Source of the DNA: Zymoseptoria tritici IPO323
Taxonomy: Eukaryota; Ascomycota; Dothideomycetes; Mycosphaerellales; Mycosphaerellaceae
Direction of reading: 5' to 3'
Length of the DNA stretch: 64,000 nt
Assembly (NCBI RefSeq): GCF_000219625.1
Contig: NC_018216.1
Coordinates: forward strand, 1,054,001 to 1,118,000
The notes below the pieces were generated by a model. That model searched no databases. It saw only the letters and a list, made by a program, of their open reading frames with translations, and had not been told where the DNA came from. This document shows, piece after piece, positions 1-11,702 of this stretch. Made by a program: the position numbers and the translations under genes. Positions within the stretch are counted from its first letter, which is position 1. Every line of letters begins with the position of its first letter.

Positions 1-118
1 GTGCCCGGTCACCACGATCACGCTGATCTATCCCGCTTGAGTACTGCCAAAATCTCTCCAAAGACGTCCAACGCTTGGATGCAGCTCTGCAGTGTCCCTC
101 GTCATCTCTGCCGTGACC

Positions 119-2084
119 CTACTCCTGCCTGCCCGGCCACTCACCAACCCACTTCACAATCTGCGCCACAGCCTGGTCGATCGTCTTTTCGATGTCCTCG
201 ATTGCTTTCCCTCCCCCAACCGGGGTGTACTGCTCCGTGCAATGATGCCCACCTGGCAGGACCAGCACAGTAACATTTTCCGAACTCTCCATCGGTCCAC
301 CCGGTCGGAACTGCGACGTAACGCCAGCTGAAGCCCACGGATCGAATTCTCCCTCAACGAACAGAACGCGGGAGATATTCTGCGGATTCCAGCCGCCGGT
401 GAAAGCATTAGTGTCGTCCACCGTTCGGCCTTGGTTGTATGTCTCGCCACTGGGAGTCGGAGGGAAGTAGAGGCCGCAGATACGGTGCCAATAATCGGCG
501 TCGATGAGGCGCGAGACGAGCGATGGACAGCCCGCGGGAGCGCCGGTCTGCCAGGTTCCAAGGGGTGTGGCGCAGTTGAGCCATGTGTACGGACGATTGG
601 TGCGCAATCCCATTGAGACGTCCGTGTATATCGGGGCGGAGGCATTATGACTGTCGTAGCACTCTGCCGCGGTGTCATCATCAGGGCAGCCAGAGATAGC
701 TTGGCCGAAGTCTTTCCACCACCTGGCGTAGCCGTCGAGCGCTTTCTCGACTCCGACGCCCTCTGGACCAGCTATGGTACTGTTGACGTTCTCGATGTAG
801 TCGCACCAGGTGAGAAACAAATGATTGTCCGATTCATCACCCTCCTGCCAAAGCCCTGGCGCATACCCGATCTGATTCACAAAGTCGTCGTTGTGTTTTA
901 CCGACTGGAGATTGAATTTGGCTTTGAGATCGGTAATGTCTTGTGCGGACCCATGGAGAAGTATATCGTCGATGTGGTCGACGACGGCGACGACGTCCTT
1001 GCTGCAATTCCTCGCCATGCCTTCTTCGATGCGAACAAAGTACTGCCAGAAAGGGTCGAGAGCCTGCATAACTGCGCTAGATACGTAGTAGGCCCAGAAT
1101 GTGCCGGGGTACAGATTGGCTATGACGCGGCAATTCCTCCGGAGTATGAGCCTCCGTGAAGGACCTGGTAAAACAAGGAGCATAAGTCAGCTTTAGTTAA
1201 GACAATAAGAGCTCGATGCTGAGCAAGACCTGCCGGCGTTCCCGTGACAGTCTCGGGTTATTGCCGGCCTTATAGACTTTAGTACTTACCCATGGCGCCA
1301 CGGTCGGATGGGTGCCATTAGGCCCAAATGGTAGCTCGACGTTGTTGGCAAAGTAGACAAGATCCTTCATCGCATTCTCGATCGTAAGATATTTCAAATT
1401 CTCGGTCGTCAGCTCCTCGAATGGAGTGGAATTTCCCCTGCAGTGACAAAGAAAGGGCAAAAGTCAGCTAGTGTGGTCGAGGCATCAAAGTAGATGTGAG
1501 GCGTCTGCAGTTCCGCCAGAGATGGACATCCTATGCATGCTTCCTCTTGGACGTCTGGATCTCCGCTACAGGACTTCTCGAGGCTTTCTCCGCTTCTTCA
1601 AAACTGGCAAACTTACCAGTACTATGCGCACGAAGTATATGTGTCAGCTTTATCCCAACCAATGACCACAGGTAGCGACGCAAAGCAGAACCCGGCACAG
1701 CCCAAAGGAAATCTCTGAACTCGTGCAAGATCCTCATGTTTTCGCAGCACTCACCCTGTGCTCAATGTTGATCGCGGCGCCACCAAGCTCTTGAGCCATA
1801 CGTCCCATCGTGGTGACGTTGAAGATAAAGCCAATGCCGTCCGTGCCATTCCAGTGAGAGGGAGAGAAGAGGACGATGGGCGAGCCCGGCCCTTGGTAGA
1901 AGTGGTAGTTGTACCAGTAGGACTGCTGAAATGTGCCCAGACTTGGATTGTTGTGATCGATGAGCTGCGCGAATTCACCATGCTCAACCTGCCATGGGCC
2001 GTCCACTTTCTGAGGTGGAATTGAGCGCCGTCCGAAGGCGAATGCCTTGGTCGCCAACATCGCGAGGGCGAGAATGGCCCACAT
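119..2084 (-). pseudogene. Secreted S28-family serine peptidase, frameshifted
   Basis: Exons read 2084-1755, 1621-1617, 1437-1290 and 1164-119. The start at 2084 opens a signal peptide (MWAILALAMLATKAFA). Family S28 (prolyl carboxypeptidase type) marks follow: EHR-YW-GNSTPF, the nucleophile box GGSYSG, PGTFWAYY, the Asp box EGEFDPWAS and the His box GGHHC. All three introns (133, 179 and 125 nt) have GT-AG ends and an AGCTGAC branch site. Right after GGSYSGGIAA the frame runs into TAG at 1120-1122, while the rest of the enzyme (IANLYPGTFW onwards, to 119) continues one base out of frame. Exon 4 is 1,046 nt, one base short of a multiple of three. I see no other lesion, so this is either a recent inactivation or a sequencing error. 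If intact it would be an extracellular or vacuolar peptidase cleaving after proline-type residues. A transposon stack begins 341 bp upstream of the start. Confidence 0.85.
1617..1621 (-). other. 5-nt microexon (TACTG) of the S28 peptidase gene
   Basis: On the minus strand the five bases TACTG sit between an acceptor (...gcatag) and a donor (gtaagt). Joining AGG|TACTG|GGGAAAT restores the family motif EHRYWGNST; skipping it gives EHRGNST and shifts the frame. Both flanking introns carry an AGCTGAC branch sequence near their 3' ends. The call rests on splice signals plus restoration of the conserved Tyr-Trp. Confidence 0.8.
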
Positions 2085-2425
2085 GGCGTGGAACGGAGAA
2101 GTTGTGTTGCGCGAAGGCTTTCTGGGACGACAGAAGAAAGGGAAAGCAACATTGGCGTGCAGGAAGTCTTGAGTAAGCATGGATTGAAGTTAGATGAGAT
2201 TGCCGACAAGAAAGCTGCATGGGTGGCCCCTTGTCACAATGTCCAGGAGGAGTGGAGGACTACAGCGTGTTGGCACATCGGAATGGTCGCCGGTTGCAGG
2301 CTCAGAGGAGGATTTCCAGGCCAGAGAACTCGAGGCAAGCTTCGAGCGACAACCATTGAGATGCCCTCAAATGCTGTAGAGGACGAAGACAAATCCGGAC
2401 CCCTGAGAAAGCCCCCTCGTCGATA

Positions 2426-2490
2426 ATTGACGCTTTTGATTTTCGTAGACTACAGGCCCAAGCTATGCACGGGCCACGCTGTGTACGCTC
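2426..2490 (+). repeat. Left terminal inverted repeat of element C
   Basis: It begins ATTGACGCTTTTGATTTTCG. The reverse complement matches 17448-17490 plus 17741-17762 with only a few substitutions, once the MITE and one TA copy are removed. Confidence 0.85.
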
Positions 2491-2539
2491 GAATTTCGAG
2501 AACGTCAAAAACGATAATTTTAACCAAACTTCCACGAAT

Positions 2540-2907
2540 TAATACACTACAACTATAGCACCGATAGACGATGCATTAAAGGAGCTAACAGACGCGAAGA
2601 TAAAGAATATTTAGAAAATCGCGACGAAGTATAAGGTGCACCGTAGTACTTTATCGAGACGATAGCGTAAGCTAACTAATTTACGCGCCCGACGCGATAA
2701 GAATAACTTAATATTATTATACTAGCAAGAGCGCACTCTTGTAGCCTATATCGATACCCTTACCCGCAAAGGCATTCTACCGACACCGGCAATAGTTCTT
2801 ATCTTCGTTTACGACATTACAAAGGTCCTTCTAGATCGTAAATAGGTACTACGGTTCGTTAAAAGGTACAGGAAGGATATCGATTCGAGGTACCTTAAAC
2901 TACTAGT
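2540..2907 (+). pseudogene. Fot1/pogo transposase, N-terminal relic
   Basis: One frame reads through a few in-frame stops as a helix-turn-helix DNA-binding region of the Tc5/CENP-B type found at the start of Fot1-like transposases. Recognisable pieces are ALKELTDAKIKNI, KYKVHRSTLSRR, TRKGILPTP and VLRFVKRYRKDIDSRYL. The stops are TAG/TAA where Gln or Trp is expected, as RIP produces. The frame is cut at 2907 by the LTR of element B. The segment that normally follows, holding the first catalytic Asp (around NMDEKGF), is absent from both sides of the insertion. Confidence 0.75.
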
Positions 2908-3182
2908 TGTAAGGGTCTGAACCGAAGTTGCGCACAAAGGTCCAGATCCGAATGTATGAAATTCTAAAGCTACCGAAAGAAGATCTATCTAGAACAACGG
3001 AACGTCGAGTATAAGCTGTGTGTGCGCGTAGCGTCGCTTAGCGCATACGTGGCCTTCTAGTCGGCCAAAAGGAAGCTTGTTCCCGATTCGGCCTAGTGGA
3101 TTTCTGAACCGGCGTTCGTCTGTTAGGCGTTAGCCCTAGGCATCGGCACAGCCGATGTAGCCTTAGGCACTAGCCTCTAACA
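2908..3182 (-). repeat. LTR of element B (3' LTR in element orientation)
   Basis: It pairs with 15697-15971. Nearly all differences are C/T or G/A transitions, many of them CpA/TpA or TpG/TpA pairs, plus two single-base indels. It has TG...CA ends. Confidence 0.9.
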
Positions 3183-3185
3183 ATA

Positions 3186-3202
3186 CCCCCCCCCCCCCCC
3201 CC
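3186..3202 (-). other. Poly-G polypurine tract of element B
   Basis: A run of 17 C on the plus strand (17 G in element orientation) lies three bases from the 3' LTR, where the plus-strand primer of an LTR retroelement belongs. Confidence 0.65.
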
Positions 3203-3949
3203 TTATCCCTACCCCTAATCGCAAAACCGGTGTAACTATTAAATTCGCCTTAAAATTCTACCCTATCCCTAGAAATCTAGCTCCGTTACCTCCTAACCTG
3301 CTAATCTTATGCTCTGCAGCTTATAAAAAGCCGGAGGTAAAGGGTCTATTCTACTTAGCTATTTAACCTCCGGGAAATTGTTAGGTATATATTTTTTAGG
3401 AATCTGCATGTGCCTAGATTTATACGTTCTTAAGACGCCTTATACAACCTACTAGTCGACAACGTCTAGGCCGATAACGAAGCGGCTAACAGACATAGTA
3501 GCCTAACGGCTAGCTATTTAGGGTGCGCATAGAAGCAGTTCGGCTAACCCTATGTCGTAAGTAGGGTTATACTCTATATATTACTATATACGCTATTGCG
3601 TTATATAGGTCCTCTATTCTATAATGCTCCTCTTAAACTTGTAGGTTTTACCCGGTTAGGAAGTCGTAGACTTCTAAGTACTTCGTTGCATAGTCGATAT
3701 AGTTTACTACAAGTTTAAAAGGGGGAAGACTTAAATCTTTTGCGAGATTCTTATCTTTTGTCGAAGGAAGAGGGTCGAGTCTAGTATACCGAGCGCGGTA
3801 TCGTAGTTTTATATCGTACGATAGATAAACAGGTATCTAGTAGTCGTATCTAGTATCCGGTAAAGGTAAGGGCCTATAACAAAGAACCGGACTAAGAAGT
3901 CTAACGTCGCGCAGTTTAAGGTTATGTAGGACCGTCTGCCGTATTCGCG
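3203..3949 (-). other. 3' non-coding part of element B
   Basis: RIP-mutated sequence between the chromodomain-like end of pol and the polypurine tract. I see no recognisable coding signal in it. Confidence 0.5.
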
Positions 3950-6369
3950 TCGCCGTAGAGTGTTTCGAAACGCTCGAGGGCTACTATATCCTCAAACTCG
4001 CGCAAAGGCTCCTAAGTAGGTCGGTTGTAACCTACCTACTTAACAAGAGCCTCTCGGCGATAGCCGCGGCCGACGCGCCTTGTATAATAGCGAAGAAGCG
4101 CCTCTATACTATATTCTTCGTCTCCTATATTGTTAAGAATCGCGGCGGGCTACGAATCCGTAACGATCTAGGACGGAAGCGCATTGTTATATACTAAGCG
4201 TAAGAGCGATATATAAAACCTCGGATAAATACCGTAAGGAACATCGAGCTCGACGAAGTAGGGCATACTTTCGAAAGTACGAACAACTATATACTTCGCG
4301 TAAATCTAGTCGAGCTTCTTCGTAGGCCGGTCTATCTTAATATTCTAAAGTAAGAGCTAGACCTTGTCCCCGACCTTGTACTTAGTAGCGACGTTCCGGG
4401 ACCGGTTCGCATAGTACTCCTACTGCTACTAGGCTACGGCTATTGCTAAAGCGGCGAACTCGCGAGCCTATTGCAGCTTAGTAACAATATACATACCTTC
4501 CTCGCGAGGGTTCCGAGGCGACTCGACAGTGTCGGAAATAGTCTCGATCGTACGTAGGTAGTACCCGTATATAAGGAAGAAGGGAGAGACCTACGTCGTA
4601 GAAGGTACGCGCGAATCTAAGGCGATCTGTACGAGCGAGAGCCACTTGCCCTAATTGCCTTAATTATAGCTAACGAATGCCTGCAAGTAGGTCTCGACTT
4701 CCTAGTTTCGTCGTTCGGTAGAACTGTCGGTCTCTAGGTAGTACGCGGTAGATAGTCGCCGAACGATACCTAACCGCTCGTATACTTCTTTCTAGAGGGC
4801 GTTAATAAATTAAACACCTCGATCCGACGTAATACTAGTAGGTAGCTAGTATATGCCGACGTAGCGTTCGATAAGGAGCTCTACGACGCCCTTAGCGTCG
4901 AACTGCCTAGGAGGGACTCGTAAGAGCATAGTGCCTTTCCCGAGGCGATCCGTAATAATAAGGAGGGTAGTAGCGCCGTCCTCTTCGTTAGGCGCTAGGT
5001 CTATAACAAAGTCTATCGATATCTCCGTCTAAATACGCTCCGGGATCGGTAAGGGACGTAATAGCCCGCGTTGCTTCTCTCTCTAGATAGTAGTCTACCT
5101 GTACGTAGTATAGTTTTGTACGAACTTACGTACTTTGGCATTTATTCCTAGCTAGAAGAACTGTTAAGATAGAAAGTTAATAGTAGTATCGCGTCTAGTA
5201 TGTCTACCGAGGACCGAGTTGTACGTTATTTAGATAACTCTTATTGTTAGCGGTTCGAAGAGAGGTAGCCAGATCCGTTCTCGAAAGCGAAGTAGGCCGT
5301 CCCGTATATCGCATTCCCTAATAGAGAGCTTAAGATTAAGATCTATAGGGAACGCCTATTAACCTTATTCGATAGCCTCGAGTGCGCGTAAGTAACTATT
5401 TCCGTACGGTAGCGAGAAAGCGTCTATCTAAAGCTATAATAACTCGGTATCGTCCGGGAAGGGAGAAGTAGGCGTAGATAGCTCGGTAGGGAAGGCCTTT
5501 AGGCTAGAGTCGAGTAAGATTCCCTCTCGACTATGTAGCCTATTATTAGATTCGTCTTGCGGCATATCCTACTCCTGTCGAGATAACGCATCCGGGACGG
5601 TAGCTTGTTTTCTAGGGCGATGAACTAACAACATACGGAAGGGCGCGAGGAACTCGCTCTATCGGATTTAGCGTTCGTTAAAAGACTTCTTAATAAAGAA
5701 AGGCTCGAGGTTCTTGTAATCCGTAAGGACCTCGAATTTGTACTTTAGTCCGCGTAGTTCCGAATTCCATTCCTTTAAATACTTAACGATAGCTAAGAGT
5801 TCTTTGTCGTAGATGTCGTAGTTAATCTCGGCAATAGCGTATCGCTACGAGAAGAACGCTACCGGTCGCTAAGTCTATAGTACCGTATCGAATTAATATA
5901 GTACACCGCCTATCGCCCAGCCCGAAGAGTCGGGCTCGACTCGCGTCTTCTTATCTAGGTCGTAGCTCGCTAGGACAGGTCTGTAGATAAAAGCGTCCTT
6001 AATATCCTCGAAAGCCTTATCCTATTCGTCTCCCTAACGAAAGCCTATCGTCTTCTTCGTAAGATCGGTAAGAGGGCGAACGAGATCGCTATACTTACGG
6101 ATAAACATCCTATAGTAATTAGCGAACCCGAGGAACGAGTAGACTCCGCGAATAGTTAGGGGTCTATCCTAGTCCCGGATAGCCTATACCTTCGCGGGGT
6201 CTATTCGTACGCCGATACCTACTTCGACAATATACCCTAGGTACTTCGTAGTACGAGTCTCGAACTCGCACTTCGATATATCTAGAACAAGCTCGCTATC
6301 CTTAATGCGTTATAAAACCTACGTTACCTTCTCCTAGTAGTCGGCAAGGGTACCGGAAGAGAAGATAAG
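3950..6369 (-). pseudogene. Element B pol, C-terminal half: end of RT, RNase H, integrase, chromodomain
   Basis: On the minus strand, starting at 6369, the frame resumes mid-motif after YIDDIL. It gives KCEFETRTTKYLGYIVE and then FLGFANYYRMFI (end of reverse transcriptase and connection), followed by RNase H. The integrase core lies at about 4.3-5.2 kb, with DFVIDLAPNEED and ITSDRG around two catalytic Asp residues. Near 3.95-4.13 kb a chromodomain-like end appears (DEEYSIEALLRY, REALVK then a stop then VGYNRPT). In-frame TAG/TAA codons occur throughout, mostly where Gln or Trp is expected. Confidence 0.8.
6365..6369. repeat. Target-site duplication ATAAG, left of element A
   Basis: ATAAG directly precedes the left LTR of element A and is repeated directly after the right LTR at 13170-13174. 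Five bp is typical of Ty3/gypsy integration. Confidence 0.9.
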
Positions 6370-6698
6370 TGTAAGGACACCCTCACGATGACGCCTCCTA
6401 CCTGTCCTAACCTAGACCATCCTAGCACTATAGATTACCGGTGCTATCTTATCTAGCCCAGACTAGGACATCCTGTAGAGGGACGAACCTTACGGGCGTA
6501 CGATAGCCCCCGAGCGGACGTTAGACTACGACCGGTGCCTAGTCTAGGCGGAGGGACGCATTCGGCAATACGAAGGGCGGGTACATAGCCTTAGGGGACG
6601 CTCTTGTCTATTCCCTTCCTTATCGAATCGACTCGTTATATTCTACAACTATTTGTTTTCGGTGTAAGCCTACATTCCCTCTCGAGGTGCTTCTAACA
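6370..6698 (+). repeat. Left (5') LTR of element A
   Basis: 329 bp, the same length as 12841-13169. The differences I checked in the first 120 bp are all transitions, mostly CpA/TpA or TpG/TpA alternatives, so they reflect RIP rather than age. Confidence 0.92.
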
Positions 6699-6959
6699 TT
6701 CGATTCGATTAAAAACAACTATACAACTATACCGAAAACTACCGACATAGCTCTAAAGGTTACCTGTCGTTAGGACGATTCCCTTCCTAACACCTCCGCC
6801 CGATAGTAGGCGAGCGCTTCCTCTACGGAGCTATTAGCTACGCCTGCTAGTTAGCTGTAGGACGTTAACCTTCTTAACTAGCCTAGCTCGGGAGAGACCG
6901 CGGAAGAAAGGGCTACCTAGGAGCACGACAACGAAGTCGCCCGCGCTACCTTCGAGTTC

Positions 6960-7830
6960 TTAACCCTTTAGTAGAAGATTAAGGAACTCCGTACTAAACT
7001 AGACTATCCTACGCTAGAAGGGAACCTAAGGACAGCTACCCTCCGCTACCTTTTCTCTAAACCTAACTAGCATACTAAGACGAAGGATAACCTCCCTAAG
7101 TTAAAGGAGCTACTAGTCTTCGAGGGCAAGTCGCGTACGAGCTACGACGACTAGGTCCGAGCCCTCGAAAGAGCCTTTAGACGATACGAAGGATTCGCCG
7201 AACGCGAAGACTGTAAGGTCGACTTTACTACCGACTATATAGGAAAGCTCTAGCAAGACTACTAGGAACGCTACGTCGACGGCCTTAACAACTATTCTAA
7301 GCTAACTTAGTCTATAATAAAGGAGGTTATACTTAACTCGATAGGCATAGAGACCGAACGGCGCGAGAAGGCCTACAAGAAGCTAAAAAAGGTTACCCTA
7401 GGTAACCGCACGCCGGAAGAACTCCTTAAGGAGCTAAAGACACTCTAGAAGGAGCTCGATAAAAGGGACGATAGCAAGAAGATCCTTAGGTTCTATAGCG
7501 CCCTTCTATAGACCCTTCGCAACCGCCTCTCGAACTACCCTACTACCCTACTAAACCTAGTAGACGCCGAGGAGAGGGCTAAAAAGGCCTACCGTGCTAT
7601 CGAGGGCTCTAAATAAGAGGCTCGTAAGAGGCAGGCGGCTAAAAGGACGGCTAAGTAGGCGAAGAAGCGCCCTAGCGACGGCTCTACTACTCTAGACGGT
7701 AAGAAGGCAAAGACTAGCGATAGCGAACAGAACCCGAAGGCCCCCTCGAAGGCTACGTACTACGAATACTAATAGGTCGGGCATATCCGCCGCGACTATA
7801 CTAACTAGCACCTATAGAAGGATTCGGGGA
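6960..7830 (+). pseudogene. Element A gag relic with RIP-mutated zinc knuckle
   Basis: One plus frame reads as a gag capsid-like region (FEGKSRTSYDD, RALERAFRRYEGFAE, LGNRTPEELLKELKTL, NLVDAEERAKKAYRA) with stops where Trp or Gln is expected. It is followed by a CCHC knuckle at 7758-7799. All three knuckle cysteine codons now read TAC or TAT (Tyr), while the GH core is kept (YYEY, two stops, VGHIRRDY). The spacing is exactly C-x2-C-x4-H-x4-C if each Tyr is read as a former Cys. Confidence 0.75.
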
Positions 7831-7959
7831 AAGAGACGCCCCCTAAGTAGACGCTGTTGCTTAGGTAGGCTAAGTCCTCTATAATAAGGATTAGCGGCGC
7901 TCGGCTAAGCCAGGAAAGCGCCGCGCTTAGCAAGGGCGCCTAATTAGCGTCGAGTTAAC

Positions 7960-10900
7960 GCTAAACGGCCTAGGGGAGTCTAGAAAGGTCCGGGGCCTAA
8001 TTAATAGCGGCGCCTAGGACAACTTCTACGATTCTATACTAGTAAAGGAAATAGGGTAGACGGTTTCCGAGCTATCTACCTAGACAAAGTACCTAACTCT
8101 AAATAGCTAGAGCCTATAGGTCTTTAAAGAAACGAGAAACTCCTACAAGGCTATAGACACCTCTAGCAAGGCGTAGGGGTGCGTAGATACGTTTAAGGTA
8201 GGACGTATCTACAGTTTCGAAGTCGTACTCGGCATGCCCTAGCTCGAGAAGTACAACCCGGGTATTAGCTTCGCTCTAAAGAAGGTCTTCTAGAAGCAGA
8301 AACCTCGAAAGCGGCAAGTAATAGCGGTAGTGTCCCCGGACAGGTTCTACTAGGAGTGTCTTAGTAAAGTCGAAGCAGCTCTTTACATTATATCGATCTA
8401 AGAGGTCGAGGATAGACTCGAACTAGACTAGAATAGTGTCCTAACGGCGTACTCTAACTTCCCCGACGTCTTTTCGGAGGAGTTAGCTAGCGAGTTAGCA
8501 CTATATAGACCGTACGATCTTAGGATCGACCTAGTTAAGGGAGTAAAGGTCCTATTTAGCCCTATATACGCTCTGTCGGAGGCAGAGATAAATGCGATGC
8601 GCAAGCAGCTCCCTAAACATCTAAAGAGTAGCTTTATTCGCCGCTCGACATCCTCGGCGGGCGCGCTAATCCTCTTCGCGAGAAAAAAGGACAACACACT
8701 CCGCCTCTATATCGACTACCGCGGCCTAAATGCAGTTATAGTAAAGAACAAGGGGGGTCTTCCCCTAATTTCCGAGTTAATAGACTAGCTAGCTAGCGCT
8801 AGGTACTTTACGAAGATAGACCTCCGCTACGCGTACTACCGTGTCCGTATCCGGGAAGGCGACGAGTAGAAGACAGCCTTCCGGACCAGATACGGCTATT
8901 TCGAATACACCGTAATGCCCTTCGGGCTCTATAATGCCCCCGCGGTGTTCCAAAACTTTATTAATAGCGTGTTAGTAGGGCTAATCGACGTGTTCTACGT
9001 CGTTTACCTCGACGATATCCTTATATACTCTAAAACGGTAGAGGAGCACAAGGGCTACGTCCGGGAGGTGCTAGAGCGCCTCCGGAAACACAAGTTGTAC
9101 GCTAACCTATCTAAGTGCGATTTCTACAAGGACCGCGTCGACTACCTCGGGTACGTTATTATATATAATAGGCTAGAGATCGACCTAGAGCGGGTTAGAT
9201 CGGTCTAGGAGTAGCTACTTCCCTAATTAATACATAACATTAGGGTCTTTATCGGCTTCGCGAACTACTATAGGCGCTTTATTAAGGGTTTCTTACGCCT
9301 CGCTACGGCACTTAACCGCTATACGGAGGGGAAAAAGGCAGTAAACTAACGTAAAAAGGAACGAGCATACTTAGAGCTTAACGAGCAAGCTATACTTTCC
9401 TTTAACGAATTGCGGAAAAGGTTCTCGGAAGCTCCTATCCTATGCTATTTTAACCTAGAACTGCCCTATAGGGTAGAAACCGACGCCTTAGGCGAGGTAA
9501 TCTCGGGCATCCTAAGCTAACTATACGAAGACCACGGCAAGACGTAGTAGTTCCCTATATTATACTTCTTACAAAAGATAATCGCGGCAGAACGGAACTA
9601 CGTTACGGAAGACGCTAAGCTATTAGTAGTCGTAGACTCCTTTAAGCACTTTAGATAATACCTAGAGGGGGCTCGATACTAGGTCGAACTACTAACGGAT
9701 TATGCAAACCTACAAACTCTTATAACGACTAAGACCTTATCTAGGCGGCAGGTTAGATAGGCCGAGTAGTTATCGTAGATCGACTTTAGGACTATTTACA
9801 GACCCGGCAAGGCTAATAGGGCGGCGGATGCACTAAGTAGAAGGCCCGACCTTATAGATAAGGACTACTCTAGATAGTAGGCTACAGACGAAGAGTCGTC
9901 TACAAGCTTGCAGCTCCTCTAGATAGCATTCTAACCGCATCTAGACTATAATAGACTAGTAAGGCACGTAGGGGCAGTAAAGGACGCCCTAGACCTAAAA
10001 ACGCGCCTAAAACGCGCCCTCTTAAAAGATCCGACCTTTAACAGGATTAACGAGGAGAAGGACTAAGCAGAACCTACTTTCTAGGCAGATCGATAGACTA
10101 ACAAGGATAGAGTCGCGTATATAGACGGCAAGGCTTACGTACCTAAAGGAAGTATAAGACTCTAACTACTTTAGGAATGCTACGACGACCCTATAGTAGG
10201 GCACTTCGGCTTCTCTCGAACGCTCGAACTTCTATAAAGGAGTTTCTACTAGCCTAAAATAAGGAAATACGTTAAGGACTATATACGAATATGTTAAGCG
10301 TATAGTAGGGCAAAGCTACGGCGGCACAAACCTTACAGATTGCTGCACGTAGAGCTACTATTGCTTATACTATAGGAGGATGTAACGCTAGACTTTATAA
10401 CGGACCTGCTACCTAGCATACTTCTAGGCCAGGCTTACGACTTAATCCTAGTAATCGTAGACAGATATACCAAAATAGTCTATTATGCGCTATACAAGAA
10501 GACGATTACCGCAGCAGAGCTCGTAGAGGTATTTATAAGGGAAGTCGTACGACTCTATAGCGCACTAGCTACGATTACGTCGGATCGAGGGCCTATCCTA
10601 ACCTTAAAATTCTAGAGCACGTTCTGTTTCTGCCTTAGTATACGCCGGAAACTAAGTACAGCGTTCTACCCTTAAACAGACGGGCAAACAGAGTGCTAAA
10701 ACCAGACGCTAGAGCAGTATCTTCGCACATACTGCAACTATAAACAGGACAACTAGGCCTCCTTACTTTCTACCGCGGAATTCTTATATAATAATAGCGT
10801 ATACTCCGTAATAGGGGTTACGCTATTCTAGGCGTATACGACACGGGACCCTCGGCGGTACTACTAGCCTAGACTACGCTAGGATAGACGAGAAGCCCTA

Positions 10901-11470
10901 TTCGCTGCACAACTTGCGGACCGCGTTATCTCCAACTAGAAGAAACTGCGGGTCAGACTAGCTAAAACAAAGAAGCAAATAGCTAAATAGGCGAACGAGC
11001 ATAGGAAGGACATCTCCTTTAACGTCGGAGACGAAGTCTACCTTAACATACGTAATATTAGGTTATTAAGACCTTCGGCGAAGCTCGATTATAAATACAT
11101 TAGACCTTATAAGGTAAAAGCGGTTATTAACCGCGTCGCATATACGCTCGATCTACTAGACTTACTAAAGATCTACCTAACCTTCTATATTTCTCTATTA
11201 GAACTATCTATCCCGGACTAGTTTAGTCGCAAACAGGCTAAGATAATGCGATACGACGTAGGAGAGGACAACGAATACGAAGTCGAGGCTATTCTGGCCG
11301 AACGTGTAGACGAACTAAACAATCGGGAGTACCTTATTAAGTAGAAAGATTACGACTAGTCCGAGAACTCCTAGGAAGTAGTAGTTAATATTAGCCCGGC
11401 GGCAATGCGGGCCTACCGGCGCAGAATAGGCTAGGAAGGACTAACTGCGCGCGGCAAATTCCGGAAAAAA
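7960..11470 (+). pseudogene. Element A pol relic: protease, RT, RNase H, integrase, chromodomain
   Basis: The order is protease end (VVLGMP then LEKYNPG, about 8226-8265), reverse transcriptase (about 8450-9210, with VVYLDDILIYS at about 8999-9031), RNase H (LPYRVETDALGEVISGIL, about 9460), integrase zinc-binding and core (VGHFGFSRTLELL near 10200; DFITDLLP near 10390; SDRGPI near 10580), and a C-terminal chromodomain (EVEAILAERVDELNNREYLIK, cut here as EVEAILAERV...NREYLIK, about 11280-11400). The order RT, RNase H, integrase, chromodomain identifies a chromovirus. Stops are frequent and mostly TAG. The longest open stretch, 8915-9208, covers the YLDD region. Confidence 0.88.
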
Positions 11471-11702
11471 CGCTAACCCCCTTAGTTAATTTTTTAATCT
11501 TTTTTCCTTTATAATATTAGACTTTAACATTTTTAATAATTCTAGGGATTTTATTTAGGCGTTAAGGCTTTCTATTCTAGACTATTCTGGCCTACGTTAA
11601 GCTATTCTACGCTATTATAACTTAAAAGGGCCCTATTACTCTACGTAATAGCATTATCTGTTATACCCTATATACTGCTAGAGCTAACTAGACTAAACCG
11701 GC

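Noticed and set aside
8915..9208. A 97-codon open frame with an intact YLDD motif as a functional gene.
   Set aside because: It is only a stop-free stretch within the RIP-mutated pol of element A.
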